Source of the DNA: Scatomonas sp963661545
Lineage (GTDB): Bacteria > Bacillota > Clostridia > Lachnospirales > Lachnospiraceae
Assembly: GCA_963661545.1 (NCBI GenBank)
Contig: CAVLCU010000034.1
Coordinates: 1-20,006, forward strand
DNA: 20,006 bases
Direction of reading: 5' to 3'
Positions within the stretch are counted from its first letter, which is position 1; each line of letters starts with the position of its first letter. Positions 1 through 5,232 of this stretch are shown piece after piece. The position numbers were made by a program, and so were the translations under genes. A model generated the notes under the pieces. That model had not been told where the DNA came from, searched no databases, and was given only the letters and a program-made list of their open reading frames with translations.

Positions 1-1
1 A

Positions 2-361
2 AATGCTGCTGATATCAAAACCATGAAAGTTTTCCACGCTGGCTCTGCGGGCGAAGACAGCAGGCTGAACACGGTTTCCTATGAACTTTATGTGTTGAAT
101 GAAAATCTGATTACAGAGGAAGCTTTTGCAAAACTTAGTGCGTCTGAGCAGTCCTGGCTTTGTGCAATCCCACGCTATTGGACAAAGGTTCTCGTGAAGA
201 CAGATAACACCAATGATATCACGGTAGACCAAATTGAACTGGATCATGCGCGCAGGTATTTTAAGCTTAATGCACGAAAGACAAATTCTCTTGGCCATTC
301 CTACAGTGTCAACATCTATGAGCTGGAACTGTATGCAAACAACACTGAGATGGCATTTTGA
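2..361 (+). CDS. C-terminal part of a protein ending in an F5/8 type C-like domain (partial)
   Basis: The reading frame is open to the left edge of the window, so the Met at 23 need not be the start and the gene probably begins outside. About 119 residues are visible. The last 40 (ARRYFKLNARKTNSLGHSYS followed by a VNIYELELYA-type ending) resemble the closing strands of F5/8 type C (discoidin/CBM32) domains, which typically read 'ARYVRLN...YGYSIWELEVYG'. Such domains bind carbohydrates on secreted enzymes of gut bacteria. No signal peptide or catalytic region can be judged because the front is missing. No ribosome binding site lies before the Met at 23. The rest of the visible protein is unremarkable and was not recognised, so the assignment rests on the C-terminal motif only. 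Confidence 0.5.
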   Translation, partial: NAADIKTMKVFHAGSAGEDSRLNTVSYELYVLNENLITEEAFAKLSASEQSWLCAIPRYWTKVLVKTDNTNDITVDQIELDHARRYFKLNARKTNSLGHSYSVNIYELELYANNTEMAF

Positions 362-482
362 CCCAAGCTCCGAAACGCTCGAAAAAGCTCGAGAATGGCT
401 TTTGACACGGTAACCAATTTTCAGAGGGAATGAAGTTCTGATTTTGCTTTGATTTTGCTGTCCGGCCAGATCGGATAAAAAC

Positions 483-511
483 TTGTTCTGACAGCCGCAA
501 AATGCTATAAT
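483..511 (+). promoter_or_regulatory. Sigma-A promoter of the Fic gene
   Basis: TTGTTC (483-488) and TATAAT (506-511) are separated by 17 bases, 38 bases before the chosen Fic start. The -10 is a perfect consensus and the -35 matches at four of six positions. Confidence 0.6.
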
Positions 512-549
512 AAGTCACCGGGATATCGTTGAAACGAGGTGAAATAGAC

Positions 550-1317
550 ATGAACTACGATATGCTTTGTAAAAAAAAAGAGCAGTTTGCCAGGATCAGA
601 AAAAATATACCGCCGGAGGCGCTGGAGAGCTTTGAAAATAGTTTTAATGTGGAGTACGCGCACAATTCCACCGCTATCGAAGGCAATACCCTGACCTTAA
701 TCCAGACGAAAGCGATTCTGGAAGATGGGCTTTCTGTTGGCGGAAAGACACTTCGTGAGATTTATGAGGTGACGAATCACGCAAAAGCATTTGCCTTTGT
801 AAAAAAATGTGTTGAGGAAGGACGGCCTTTAGATGAACCAACCGCGAAAGATATCCACGCGCTGCTGATGGAAAACATTCTTATGGGAGGCGTTTATCGT
901 AATGTAGAAGTCCGTATTTCCGGTGCGGGGTTTAAACCGCCGGTACCGAATGAGATGTTCCGGCAGGTCAAAAATTTCTTTGCGGATCTGCCGTACCGGA
1001 CAGATTTGAATGCCATTGAGCTTGCCGCATGGACGCATGCTGAATTTGTAAAAATCCATCCTTTTGTGGATGGAAATGGTAGAACATCGCGGATGTTGAT
1101 GAACTACCAGCTTATGGCAAAAGGTTTTCTGCCCGTCTCCATCGCAAAAGAAAACAGGTTGGAATACTTTGATGATTTAGAGGCATATGCTGTGGGCGGT
1201 GATCTGAAACCATTTGCGGAAATGGTTGCCGGTTTAGAGGAAACCCGGCTGGATGAATACCTTGCCATCATCAGCGAACAGATCAGAGAGGATAACTCTC
1301 CAACACAAATGATGTAA
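550..1317 (+). CDS. Fic family protein (class II, with N-terminal inhibitory helix)
   Basis: The 255-residue protein carries the Fic catalytic loop HPFVDGNGRTSR at residues 170-181, matching HxFx(D/E)GNGRxxR. The His is the general base and the loop holds the phosphates of ATP; Fic enzymes usually transfer AMP to hydroxyl groups of target proteins. Residues 40-46 (STAIEGN) fit the inhibitory motif (S/T)xxxE(G/N), whose Glu blocks productive ATP binding. Placed N-terminal to the catalytic loop, this makes it class II. ATG 550 is chosen because GAGGTG at 535-540 lies about nine bases upstream; a TTG at 529 is in frame but has no ribosome binding site. The gene stands alone with its own promoter and terminator. 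No antitoxin-like partner adjoins it. The target protein cannot be read from the sequence. Confidence 0.92.
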   Translation: MNYDMLCKKKEQFARIRKNIPPEALESFENSFNVEYAHNSTAIEGNTLTLIQTKAILEDGLSVGGKTLREIYEVTNHAKAFAFVKKCVEEGRPLDEPTAKDIHALLMENILMGGVYRNVEVRISGAGFKPPVPNEMFRQVKNFFADLPYRTDLNAIELAAWTHAEFVKIHPFVDGNGRTSRMLMNYQLMAKGFLPVSIAKENRLEYFDDLEAYAVGGDLKPFAEMVAGLEETRLDEYLAIISEQIREDNSPTQMM

Positions 1318-1333
1318 ATCAGCAGAATCTATC

Positions 1334-1365
1334 AGACCGTGGGCAGACACCTGCGGTCTTTGTTT
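1334..1365 (+). terminator. Rho-independent terminator after the Fic gene
   Basis: AGACC (1334-1338) pairs with GGTCT (1355-1359), and inside it GCAG (1343-1346) pairs with CTGC (1351-1354) around an ACAC loop with a 4-base bulge. A TTTGTTT-type T-rich run follows, 17 bases after the Fic stop. Confidence 0.6.
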
Positions 1366-1367
1366 AG

Positions 1368-1499
1368 ACCAAAGTTGCTTCTTCTGATATGGGAAAAATA
1401 ATCGGAAGGCAGGGTCGTATTGCTAAAGCGATCCGTTCTGTAGTTAAGGCTGCTTCTTCAAAGAGCGAGAAAAAAGTCGTTGTAGATATAGTCCAGTGA
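1368..1499 (+). pseudogene. khpA: Fragment of khpA (KH-domain RNA-binding protein), C-terminal half only
   Basis: The frame from 1368 to the TGA at 1497 encodes about 43 residues beginning TKVASSDMGKIIGRQGRIAK and ending VVVDIVQ. This matches the C-terminal half of the small KH protein KhpA (YlqC), whose signature is the GxxG loop in 'DMGKVIGKQGRIAKAIR'. A full KhpA is about 75-80 residues. Here the N-terminal strand and helix are missing and an in-frame TAG lies directly upstream at 1365-1367, immediately after the Fic terminator. No ribosome binding site precedes the only Met (1389). In Firmicutes khpA normally sits between rpsP and rimM, and a rimM fragment does follow. I read it as a remnant; whether an intact copy exists elsewhere cannot be seen here. 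Confidence 0.75.
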
Positions 1500-1500
1500 A

Positions 1501-1550
1501 AAAAAGCTGTGAGCTCATGACGGAATGCCATGGCCTTGCAGCTTTTTCTT
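1501..1550 (+). terminator. Terminator-like hairpin between the khpA and rimM fragments
   Basis: AAAAAGCTG (1501-1509) pairs with CAGCTTTTT (1539-1547), with a self-complementary stretch around CCATGG inside, and ends in a T-run. Its A-run/T-run symmetry means it could work in both directions. Confidence 0.5.
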
Positions 1551-1565
1551 TCGTATAAATAAATA

Positions 1566-1865
1566 GTGATACAGATCACAAGAAAGGAACGATTTCTTGA
1601 GCTTTATGTTTCAAGAGAAAATGCCGCACCGCTTGAAGAAGGCGAATATTATATAGGCGATCTTATTGGAATGAGAGTTATCACAGATGAAGGTGAAGAA
1701 CTCGGAACGCTCAAGGACGTCATGGAAACGGGTGCAAACGACGTATATGTTGTTGACACACAAAAATATGGCGAGGTATTGATTCTGGCAATAAAACAGT
1801 GTATCTTAGAAGTGGATGTTCAGATGGATCAGATGAAGGTTCATCTGCTTCCGGGGCTTATTTAA
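1566..1865 (+). pseudogene. rimM: Fragment of rimM (16S rRNA processing protein), C-terminal PRC-barrel domain only
   Basis: The 99-codon frame contains LYVSRENAAPLEEGEYYIGD, then DLIGMRVITDEGEELGTLKD, TGANDVYVV and a closing LLPGL. These are hallmarks of the RimM linker and C-terminal PRC-barrel domain, which helps mature the 30S subunit by binding ribosomal protein S19. A complete RimM has about 165-175 residues; the N-terminal domain of roughly 75 residues is absent. The only initiator is a GTG at 1566 following TAA and TAG stops, with no ribosome binding site. The remaining codons are intact, so decay is either recent or a shortened product is still made. It lies downstream of the khpA fragment, keeping the usual khpA-rimM order. 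Confidence 0.8.
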
Positions 1866-1879
1866 CAGGAGGATTAAAC

Positions 1880-2320
1880 ATGATGATATGTAAAAACTGC
1901 GGTGCCTCAATAAACGAAAACGAAAAAATCTGCGCATCTTGCGGACAGAAGATTGAAAATGGAGAATTTAGCACACAGGAGCCAAATAACGAGCAGCCAA
2001 ATATGGAAGCTGAGAACACAAATTACAATCAAAATATCTATCAGCCTCAGATCCAGCCGACAAGCGGATTGGCAGTAGCATCACTTGTACTTGGCATTGT
2101 CGGAATATTTTTGAGCTGGATAACGCTTATGATCCCATCAATTTTGGGAATCGTCTTTGGTGGAGTAGCTATAAAACAGTGCAATGATAAGGGCTTAAAC
2201 GGACGAGGAATGGCAATAGGCGGACTTGTATGTTCGATCATTATAGTTGCTATATTTGTCATAATGCTTATAGCAGCAGTGGCACTTGGTTCATATGTAT
2301 TAAGCTTTGGACCTTTCTGA
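1880..2320 (+). CDS. Zinc-ribbon plus DUF4190 small membrane protein
   Basis: The 146-residue protein starts with a zinc ribbon made of two CxxC knuckles (CKNCG at about 4-8 and CASCG at about 18-22). A polar Asn/Gln/Glu-rich linker follows (about 30-62), then two long hydrophobic segments (about 64-95 and 108-142) with the 'LAVASLVLGIVG' and 'GMAIGGLVCSI' signatures of DUF4190. ATG 1880 is chosen because AGGAGG at 1867-1872 sits eight bases upstream; an earlier in-frame ATG at 1799 lies inside the rimM fragment and has no such site. The linker and ribbon are likely cytoplasmic. Proteins of this architecture are common in clostridia and have no established role. A second zinc-ribbon gene, broken, follows within 30 bases. 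Confidence 0.85.
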   Translation: MMICKNCGASINENEKICASCGQKIENGEFSTQEPNNEQPNMEAENTNYNQNIYQPQIQPTSGLAVASLVLGIVGIFLSWITLMIPSILGIVFGGVAIKQCNDKGLNGRGMAIGGLVCSIIIVAIFVIMLIAAVALGSYVLSFGPF

Positions 2321-2347
2321 AGGATATCAATGTAGGGAGGATGAATT

Positions 2348-2404
2348 ATGAGATTTTGTGGTAAATGTGGTGCACAGTGTGAGGATAATGCAAAGTTCTC
2401 CTGA
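2348..2404 (+). pseudogene. Broken zinc-ribbon protein gene
   Basis: After a good ribosome binding site (GGGAGG at about 2336-2341) an ATG opens a frame reading MRFCGKCGAQCEDNAKFS and then stops at 2402-2404. It is the first knuckle (CGKCG) of the same kind of zinc ribbon as the upstream gene. Just past the stop, another frame resumes with Phe-Cys-Arg-Lys-Lys, the place where the second knuckle would be expected. A frameshift or small indel near 2397-2406 would explain this. What follows is soon a terminator, so most of the gene is gone. Confidence 0.55.
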
Positions 2405-2428
2405 CTTTTGCAGAAAAAAAGATTATAA

Positions 2429-2475
2429 AACCCCGTCAAACCCTGTATTTATGGGCGTTGGCGGGGTTGTTGTTT
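2429..2475 (+). terminator. Rho-independent terminator-like hairpin
   Basis: AACCCCGTCAA (2429-2439) pairs with TTGGCGGGGTT (2458-2468) with one G-T pair; CCC/GGG continues the stem inside, and TGTTGTTTT follows. It closes the small zinc-ribbon transcription unit. Confidence 0.6.
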
Positions 2476-2765
2476 TGTCAGGTTTTCATGGCGTTCTGAT
2501 CCAAAATATAGCCTGAATTATTCATGGCTATAGATTCGGTTAGAAATCTCGTCGCTCATAAATTTATGATGACATTCTCAACCGCAAAATCAGGTTAAAT
2601 CTTGGTTTGGGTGTCAAACTCACAAAATTGCCCCATGTAAGATGAAAAAAGAGAAACTACAGGTAGATCATGTGCGAAAGTGCCCATATGTTTTTCCGGG
2701 TCTATCAAGATCAGCAGTTAACATGGGATGACTCGATTCTCGGGCTTTCTTAGTACTTTCGCCTG
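2476..2765. other. Gene-free stretch, nothing recognised
   Basis: No convincing coding frame lies on either strand. A 29-residue frame at 2642-2731 has no ribosome binding site and no recognisable sequence. Base composition is AT-rich up to about 2690 and becomes GC-rich towards the palindrome that follows. Confidence 0.5.
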
Positions 2766-2770
2766 GAATT

Positions 2771-3035
2771 GTCAGGGAGGCGACGGGGGGCAGGGGTTTA
2801 GGCAGGCAGGCCTCTGCAAGCTTGATTAGAAGTACTTAGCGGGCAGCTGCTTCGGAAGAAGGGTTGGAGCCCGTGCCTCAAGCACGGGCGGAAAGGGCAA
2901 CCGAAGGCGAAAGCATCAGCTTTCGGCTGAGTTTGCCCGATGCCCTTTTGCAGGAGCAGATGGCCGGTTAGTACTTCTTCAAGCTGAAGCCCAGCCTGCC
3001 GGACTGGATCCCTGCCCCCCCGGTGCCTCCCGTCC
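2771..3035. ncRNA. Large structured palindrome: candidate non-coding RNA or palindromic element
   Basis: The left arm (2771-2846) and right arm (2966-3035) are imperfect reverse complements over about 70 bases. Matching blocks include GGGAGGC near 2775 with GCCTCCC near 3025, GGGGGGCAGGG with CCCTGCCCCCC, GCAGGC with GCCTGC, and AGAAGTACTTA with TTAGTACTTCT. The centre holds two more hairpins: GCCCGTGC (2869-2876) with GCACGGGC (2882-2889), and GGGCAA (2895-2900)/GAAAGC (2909-2914) with GCTTTC (2919-2924)/TTGCCC (2933-2938). The stretch is GC-rich compared with its left flank and holds no credible gene. I compared it from memory with SRP RNA, 6S RNA, tmRNA and RNase P RNA and saw none of their signature motifs. 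The strand is undecided, since a palindrome folds either way, and no strong promoter directly precedes it. Confidence 0.45.
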
Positions 3036-3088
3036 GTGGATGACCCGTGGACGAACCGGAGATGAACCGGCAAGCAATCGACGAACAA
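3034..3088. repeat. Five degenerate 11-base tandem units
   Basis: Consecutive units are CCGTGGATGAC, CCGTGGACGAA, CCGGAGATGAA, CCGGCAAGCAA and TCGACGAACAA. Neighbouring units share 6-9 of 11 positions. The array begins where the large palindrome ends. Confidence 0.5.
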
Positions 3089-3111
3089 TCGCCCCACAAC
3101 GAATTCCGTCC

Positions 3112-3140
3112 TTGCGTAATTGTCAGAAATCTGTTATAAT
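3112..3140 (+). promoter_or_regulatory. Possible upstream promoter of the BMC operon
   Basis: TTGCGT (3112-3117) and a perfect TATAAT (3135-3140) are 17 bases apart. Transcription from here would give a leader of about 235 bases before the first shell gene. It would include a stable hairpin at 3204-3229 (GACCTGC with GCAGGTC, extended inwards), which has no T-run after it. Confidence 0.5.
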
Positions 3141-3260
3141 CCTATCATATGATTGGTTACATTCTCCTGGGACTGACTCCCTGCTATCCTTGCAGTATTC
3201 TGGGACCTGCTTTCCTCGGGAGGCAGGTCAGGGAAAAGAATGAAAACCACATCAAACAAC

Positions 3261-3272
3261 GAAAAACCAAGG
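3261..3272 (+). promoter_or_regulatory. Candidate operator, copy 1
   Basis: GAAAAACCAAGG lies 18 bases before the -35 of the first BMC promoter and recurs exactly at 4366-4377 beside the second BMC promoter. A related GAAAACCA is at 3242-3249, 19 bases upstream. A second shared string, AACAAAAGAAA, lies at 3320-3330. The DeoR-family gene at the end of the operon is the obvious candidate to bind here; this is inference. Confidence 0.4.
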
Positions 3273-3290
3273 ATAAGACATTGGGATTTA

Positions 3291-3319
3291 TTGACATTGT
3301 GGAAGGCCTGCCGTATAAT
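3291..3319 (+). promoter_or_regulatory. Main sigma-A promoter of the BMC operon
   Basis: Perfect consensus hexamers TTGACA (3291-3296) and TATAAT (3314-3319) with a 17-base spacer. The predicted start near 3326 lies about 57 bases before the first shell gene. A short palindrome TGTCGACA (3335-3342) lies just downstream of the start point and could be part of an operator. Confidence 0.8.
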
Positions 3320-3382
3320 AACAAAAGAAAGTGGTGTCGACAAATCTTGCCCCACCAGGCACTGCATACGGAGGTAACACAC

Positions 3383-3760
3383 ATGTCCCTATATGACCAC
3401 ATCCCTTCCCAGGAGAAACAGAGGATCGTCCAGGAATTAGTTCCCGGCAAGCAGATATCCCTGGCACATATCATTGCCAATCCCGATAAAATCCTCTATA
3501 CCAAGCTGGGCTTGGATCCGGCTGTCGATTATTCCAAATCCGCCATAGGAATCCTGACGGTCAGCCCTGCGGAGACCGCCATTATCATGGCTGATCTGGC
3601 CTTCAAATCCGCAGGCATCGAGATCGGCTTCGTGGATCGTTTCTCCGGCAGCCTCATTATTACCGGAACCGTGTCCGAGGTAGAAGCAGCCATCAAGGCT
3701 GTCCTGGACTATGTGGGCGGCACCCTGGGCTTTGCTACCTGCCCTGTTACACGCACATGA
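3383..3760 (+). CDS. EutS/PduU-type BMC shell protein
   Basis: The 125-residue protein has the permuted single BMC-domain arrangement of EutS and PduU. A front segment (about 1-45, with 'RIVQELVPGKQISLAHIIAN') in this family forms a beta-barrel cap over the hexamer pore. The core follows: 'AIGILTVSPAETAIIMADLA', 'AGIEIGFVDRFSGSLIITG' and 'VSEVEAAIKAVLDY'. Length is slightly above the usual 110-116. ATG 3383 is chosen because GGAGG at 3370-3374 is eight bases upstream and the main promoter at 3291-3319 lies inside the longer open frame. Its role is to tile the shell facets, possibly gating small molecules. It opens the operon and is followed after 55 bases by the PduV-type gene, the same pairing seen in pdu and eut operons. 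Confidence 0.9.
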   Translation: MSLYDHIPSQEKQRIVQELVPGKQISLAHIIANPDKILYTKLGLDPAVDYSKSAIGILTVSPAETAIIMADLAFKSAGIEIGFVDRFSGSLIITGTVSEVEAAIKAVLDYVGGTLGFATCPVTRT

Positions 3761-3815
3761 TCCAATCACCGGCTGGGATTCTATCCTGCTTCAGCGACAC
3801 GAGGAGGCACATATA

Positions 3816-4274
3816 ATGAAGAAAATCGTCCTGATGGGCCGCAGTGAGGCTGGCAAGACCACCCTGACCCAGGCTCTGAAGGGAGAGAGAATCCAATATC
3901 ACAAGACCCAATATGTGAACAATTATGATGTCATCATCGATACCCCCGGCGAATATGCCCAGACTAAGACCCTGGGGCATGCCCTGGCTCTCTATACCTA
4001 CGAGGCGGATGTGGTAGGTCTGCTGGTTTCCTCTCTGGAGCCCTACTGCCTCTATCCCCCCTGCATCACCAACATGTGCAACCGGGATGTGGTAGGTATT
4101 GTTACCAAGATCCGTGCTCCGGGAGCCAGACCCTCCCGGGCGGAATCCTGGCTGCGGCTGGCAGGCTGCAAGACCATTTTCCGGGTAGATTCCAAAAGCG
4201 GAGAGGGAATTCCGGATATTCTGGAATATCTCCGGGAGCCCGGGGACATCCTGCCCTGGGAGGAAAACAACTGA
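3816..4274 (+). CDS. PduV/EutP-type small GTPase-like protein
   Basis: The 152-residue protein has a P-loop GRSEAGKT (residues 8-15), a G3-type DTPGE (42-46), a TK at 97-98 where the G4 motif NKxD or TKxD is expected, and SKSGEG (126-131) at the G5 position. This is the layout of the PduV/EutP family of Ras-like P-loop proteins. The G4 lacks the usual Asp (TKIR), so nucleotide specificity may be relaxed. PduV has been reported to associate with the outside of the Pdu compartment and to affect its movement; the role here is inferred from kinship. ATG 3816 follows GAGGAGG at 3801-3807. An overlapping earlier start at 3711 would run through the previous gene and is rejected. Confidence 0.87.
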   Translation: MKKIVLMGRSEAGKTTLTQALKGERIQYHKTQYVNNYDVIIDTPGEYAQTKTLGHALALYTYEADVVGLLVSSLEPYCLYPPCITNMCNRDVVGIVTKIRAPGARPSRAESWLRLAGCKTIFRVDSKSGEGIPDILEYLREPGDILPWEENN

Positions 4275-4321
4275 ACCCAACAAAAAACCGGAAAGAATCA
4301 ACACAAAACAACATATTCCTA

Positions 4322-4350
4322 TTGACTTTCCCTTGAGATGCAGGTATAAT
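4322..4350 (+). promoter_or_regulatory. Internal sigma-A promoter before the enzyme genes
   Basis: TTGACT (4322-4327) and TATAAT (4345-4350) are 17 bases apart, with a predicted start near 4357 and a roughly 44-base leader to the aldolase. The enzyme and main shell genes can therefore be expressed apart from the first two genes. Confidence 0.75.
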
Positions 4351-4358
4351 GGCAACAG

Positions 4359-4377
4359 AACAAAAGAAAAACCAAGG
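4359..4377 (+). promoter_or_regulatory. Candidate operator, copy 2
   Basis: AACAAAAGAAAAACCAAGG overlaps the expected transcription start of the internal promoter. It contains, fused together, both strings found around the first promoter (AACAAAAGAAA and GAAAAACCAAGG). A protein bound here would block initiation. Assignment to the DeoR-family regulator is inference. Confidence 0.45.
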
Positions 4378-4400
4378 CATTTCAAGGAGGAAATGAGAAC

Positions 4401-5213
4401 ATGGTGAACGAATTTGAGATCAAAAAGCAGATTTGCGACATCGGCAAGAGAATCTATGACCGTAACATGGTTGCAGCTAACGATGGCAATATCTCCGTGA
4501 AGCTGAACGATAATGAGTTTCTCTGCACACCCACAGGTGTTTCCAAGGGCTTTATGACTCCCGAATATATCTGTAAGGTGGATGCAAAGGGTAATGTCAT
4601 CCAGGCCAATGCAGGCTTCAAGCCCTCCTCAGAGATCAAGATGCATATGAGGGTCTATGAGAAGAGACCGGATGTAGGCTCCGTGGTACATGCCCATCCT
4701 GTTTATGCCACCAGCTTTGCCATTGCAGGCATTCCTCTGACTCAGCCTATCATGCCGGAGGCTGTTATCGCCCTGGGCTGCGTACCCATCGCTGAGTATG
4801 GCACTCCCTCCACCAATGAGATTCCGGATGCCGTGGAGAAGTATCTTCCTTATTTCGATGCTGTTCTGCTGGAGAGCCACGGAGCTCTGACCTATTCTAC
4901 CGATCTTCTGTCTGCTTATATGAAGATGGAATCCGTAGAGTTCTATGCACAGCTGCTGTATCAATCCAAGATGCTGGGCGGCCCCAAGGAGTTCGACAAG
5001 GAGCAGATTGCCAAGCTCTATGAGATCAGAAGGAAGATGGGTCTTCCGGGCAAGCATCCGGCTAATCTCTGCCAGAACAAGGGCGAGGTGAATTGCCATA
5101 ATTGCGGCAGCAGCAGCTGCAGCTGCGGAACTGCTGCCCCCTCCAATAGCTCAGACGCTGAACTGGTTGCTTCTATTACGAAGCAGGTGATGGAGCAGTT
5201 GGGTCTGAAATAA
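4401..5213 (+). CDS. Class II aldolase (fuculose/rhamnulose-1-phosphate type) with C-terminal encapsulation tail
   Basis: The 270-residue protein is a zinc-dependent class II aldolase of the FucA/AraD family, cleaving fuculose- or rhamnulose-1-phosphate to DHAP and L-lactaldehyde. Visible motifs are NDGNISVK (27-34), the catalytic Glu78 in SSEIKMH, metal ligands His97 and His99 in HAHP, and His160 in ESHGA. The catalytic domain ends near residue 220, about the normal length of FucA. Beyond it come a short Cys-rich stretch (Cys232, 235, 240, 242), an Ala/Ser linker, and an amphipathic helix (252-270, with ELVASITKQVMEQLG) typical of BMC encapsulation peptides. AAGGAGG at 4385-4391 serves ATG 4401. 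Which sugar phosphate is used cannot be told from sequence; fucose/rhamnose is inferred from related BMC loci. Confidence 0.9.
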   Translation: MVNEFEIKKQICDIGKRIYDRNMVAANDGNISVKLNDNEFLCTPTGVSKGFMTPEYICKVDAKGNVIQANAGFKPSSEIKMHMRVYEKRPDVGSVVHAHPVYATSFAIAGIPLTQPIMPEAVIALGCVPIAEYGTPSTNEIPDAVEKYLPYFDAVLLESHGALTYSTDLLSAYMKMESVEFYAQLLYQSKMLGGPKEFDKEQIAKLYEIRRKMGLPGKHPANLCQNKGEVNCHNCGSSSCSCGTAAPSNSSDAELVASITKQVMEQLGLK

Positions 5214-5232
5214 GCATAAGGAGGGAATTATC

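Noticed and set aside
2047..2439. A 130-codon minus-strand frame opposite the DUF4190 gene
   Set aside because: It is antisense to a gene with clear zinc-ribbon and membrane motifs and a strong ribosome binding site.
2642..2731. A 29-residue plus-strand frame
   Set aside because: No ribosome binding site, no recognisable sequence, and isolated in non-coding DNA.
2771..3035. Identity of the palindrome as SRP RNA, 6S RNA, tmRNA or RNase P RNA
   Set aside because: None of the conserved core motifs remembered for these RNAs were found (for example the GGAAGC-type SRP loop in its proper helix, or the RNase P GAGGAAAGTCC block).
2798..3097. A 99-codon minus-strand frame across the palindrome
   Set aside because: Arms of a palindrome often give long GC-rich frames by chance; the composition is Arg/Pro/Gly-rich and no ribosome binding site or family motif is present.
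3149..3382. A longer version of the EutS-type protein starting at 3149
   Set aside because: The extension has no homology to the family and spans the consensus promoter at 3291-3319, so it would not be on the main transcript. ATG 3383 has a good ribosome binding site.
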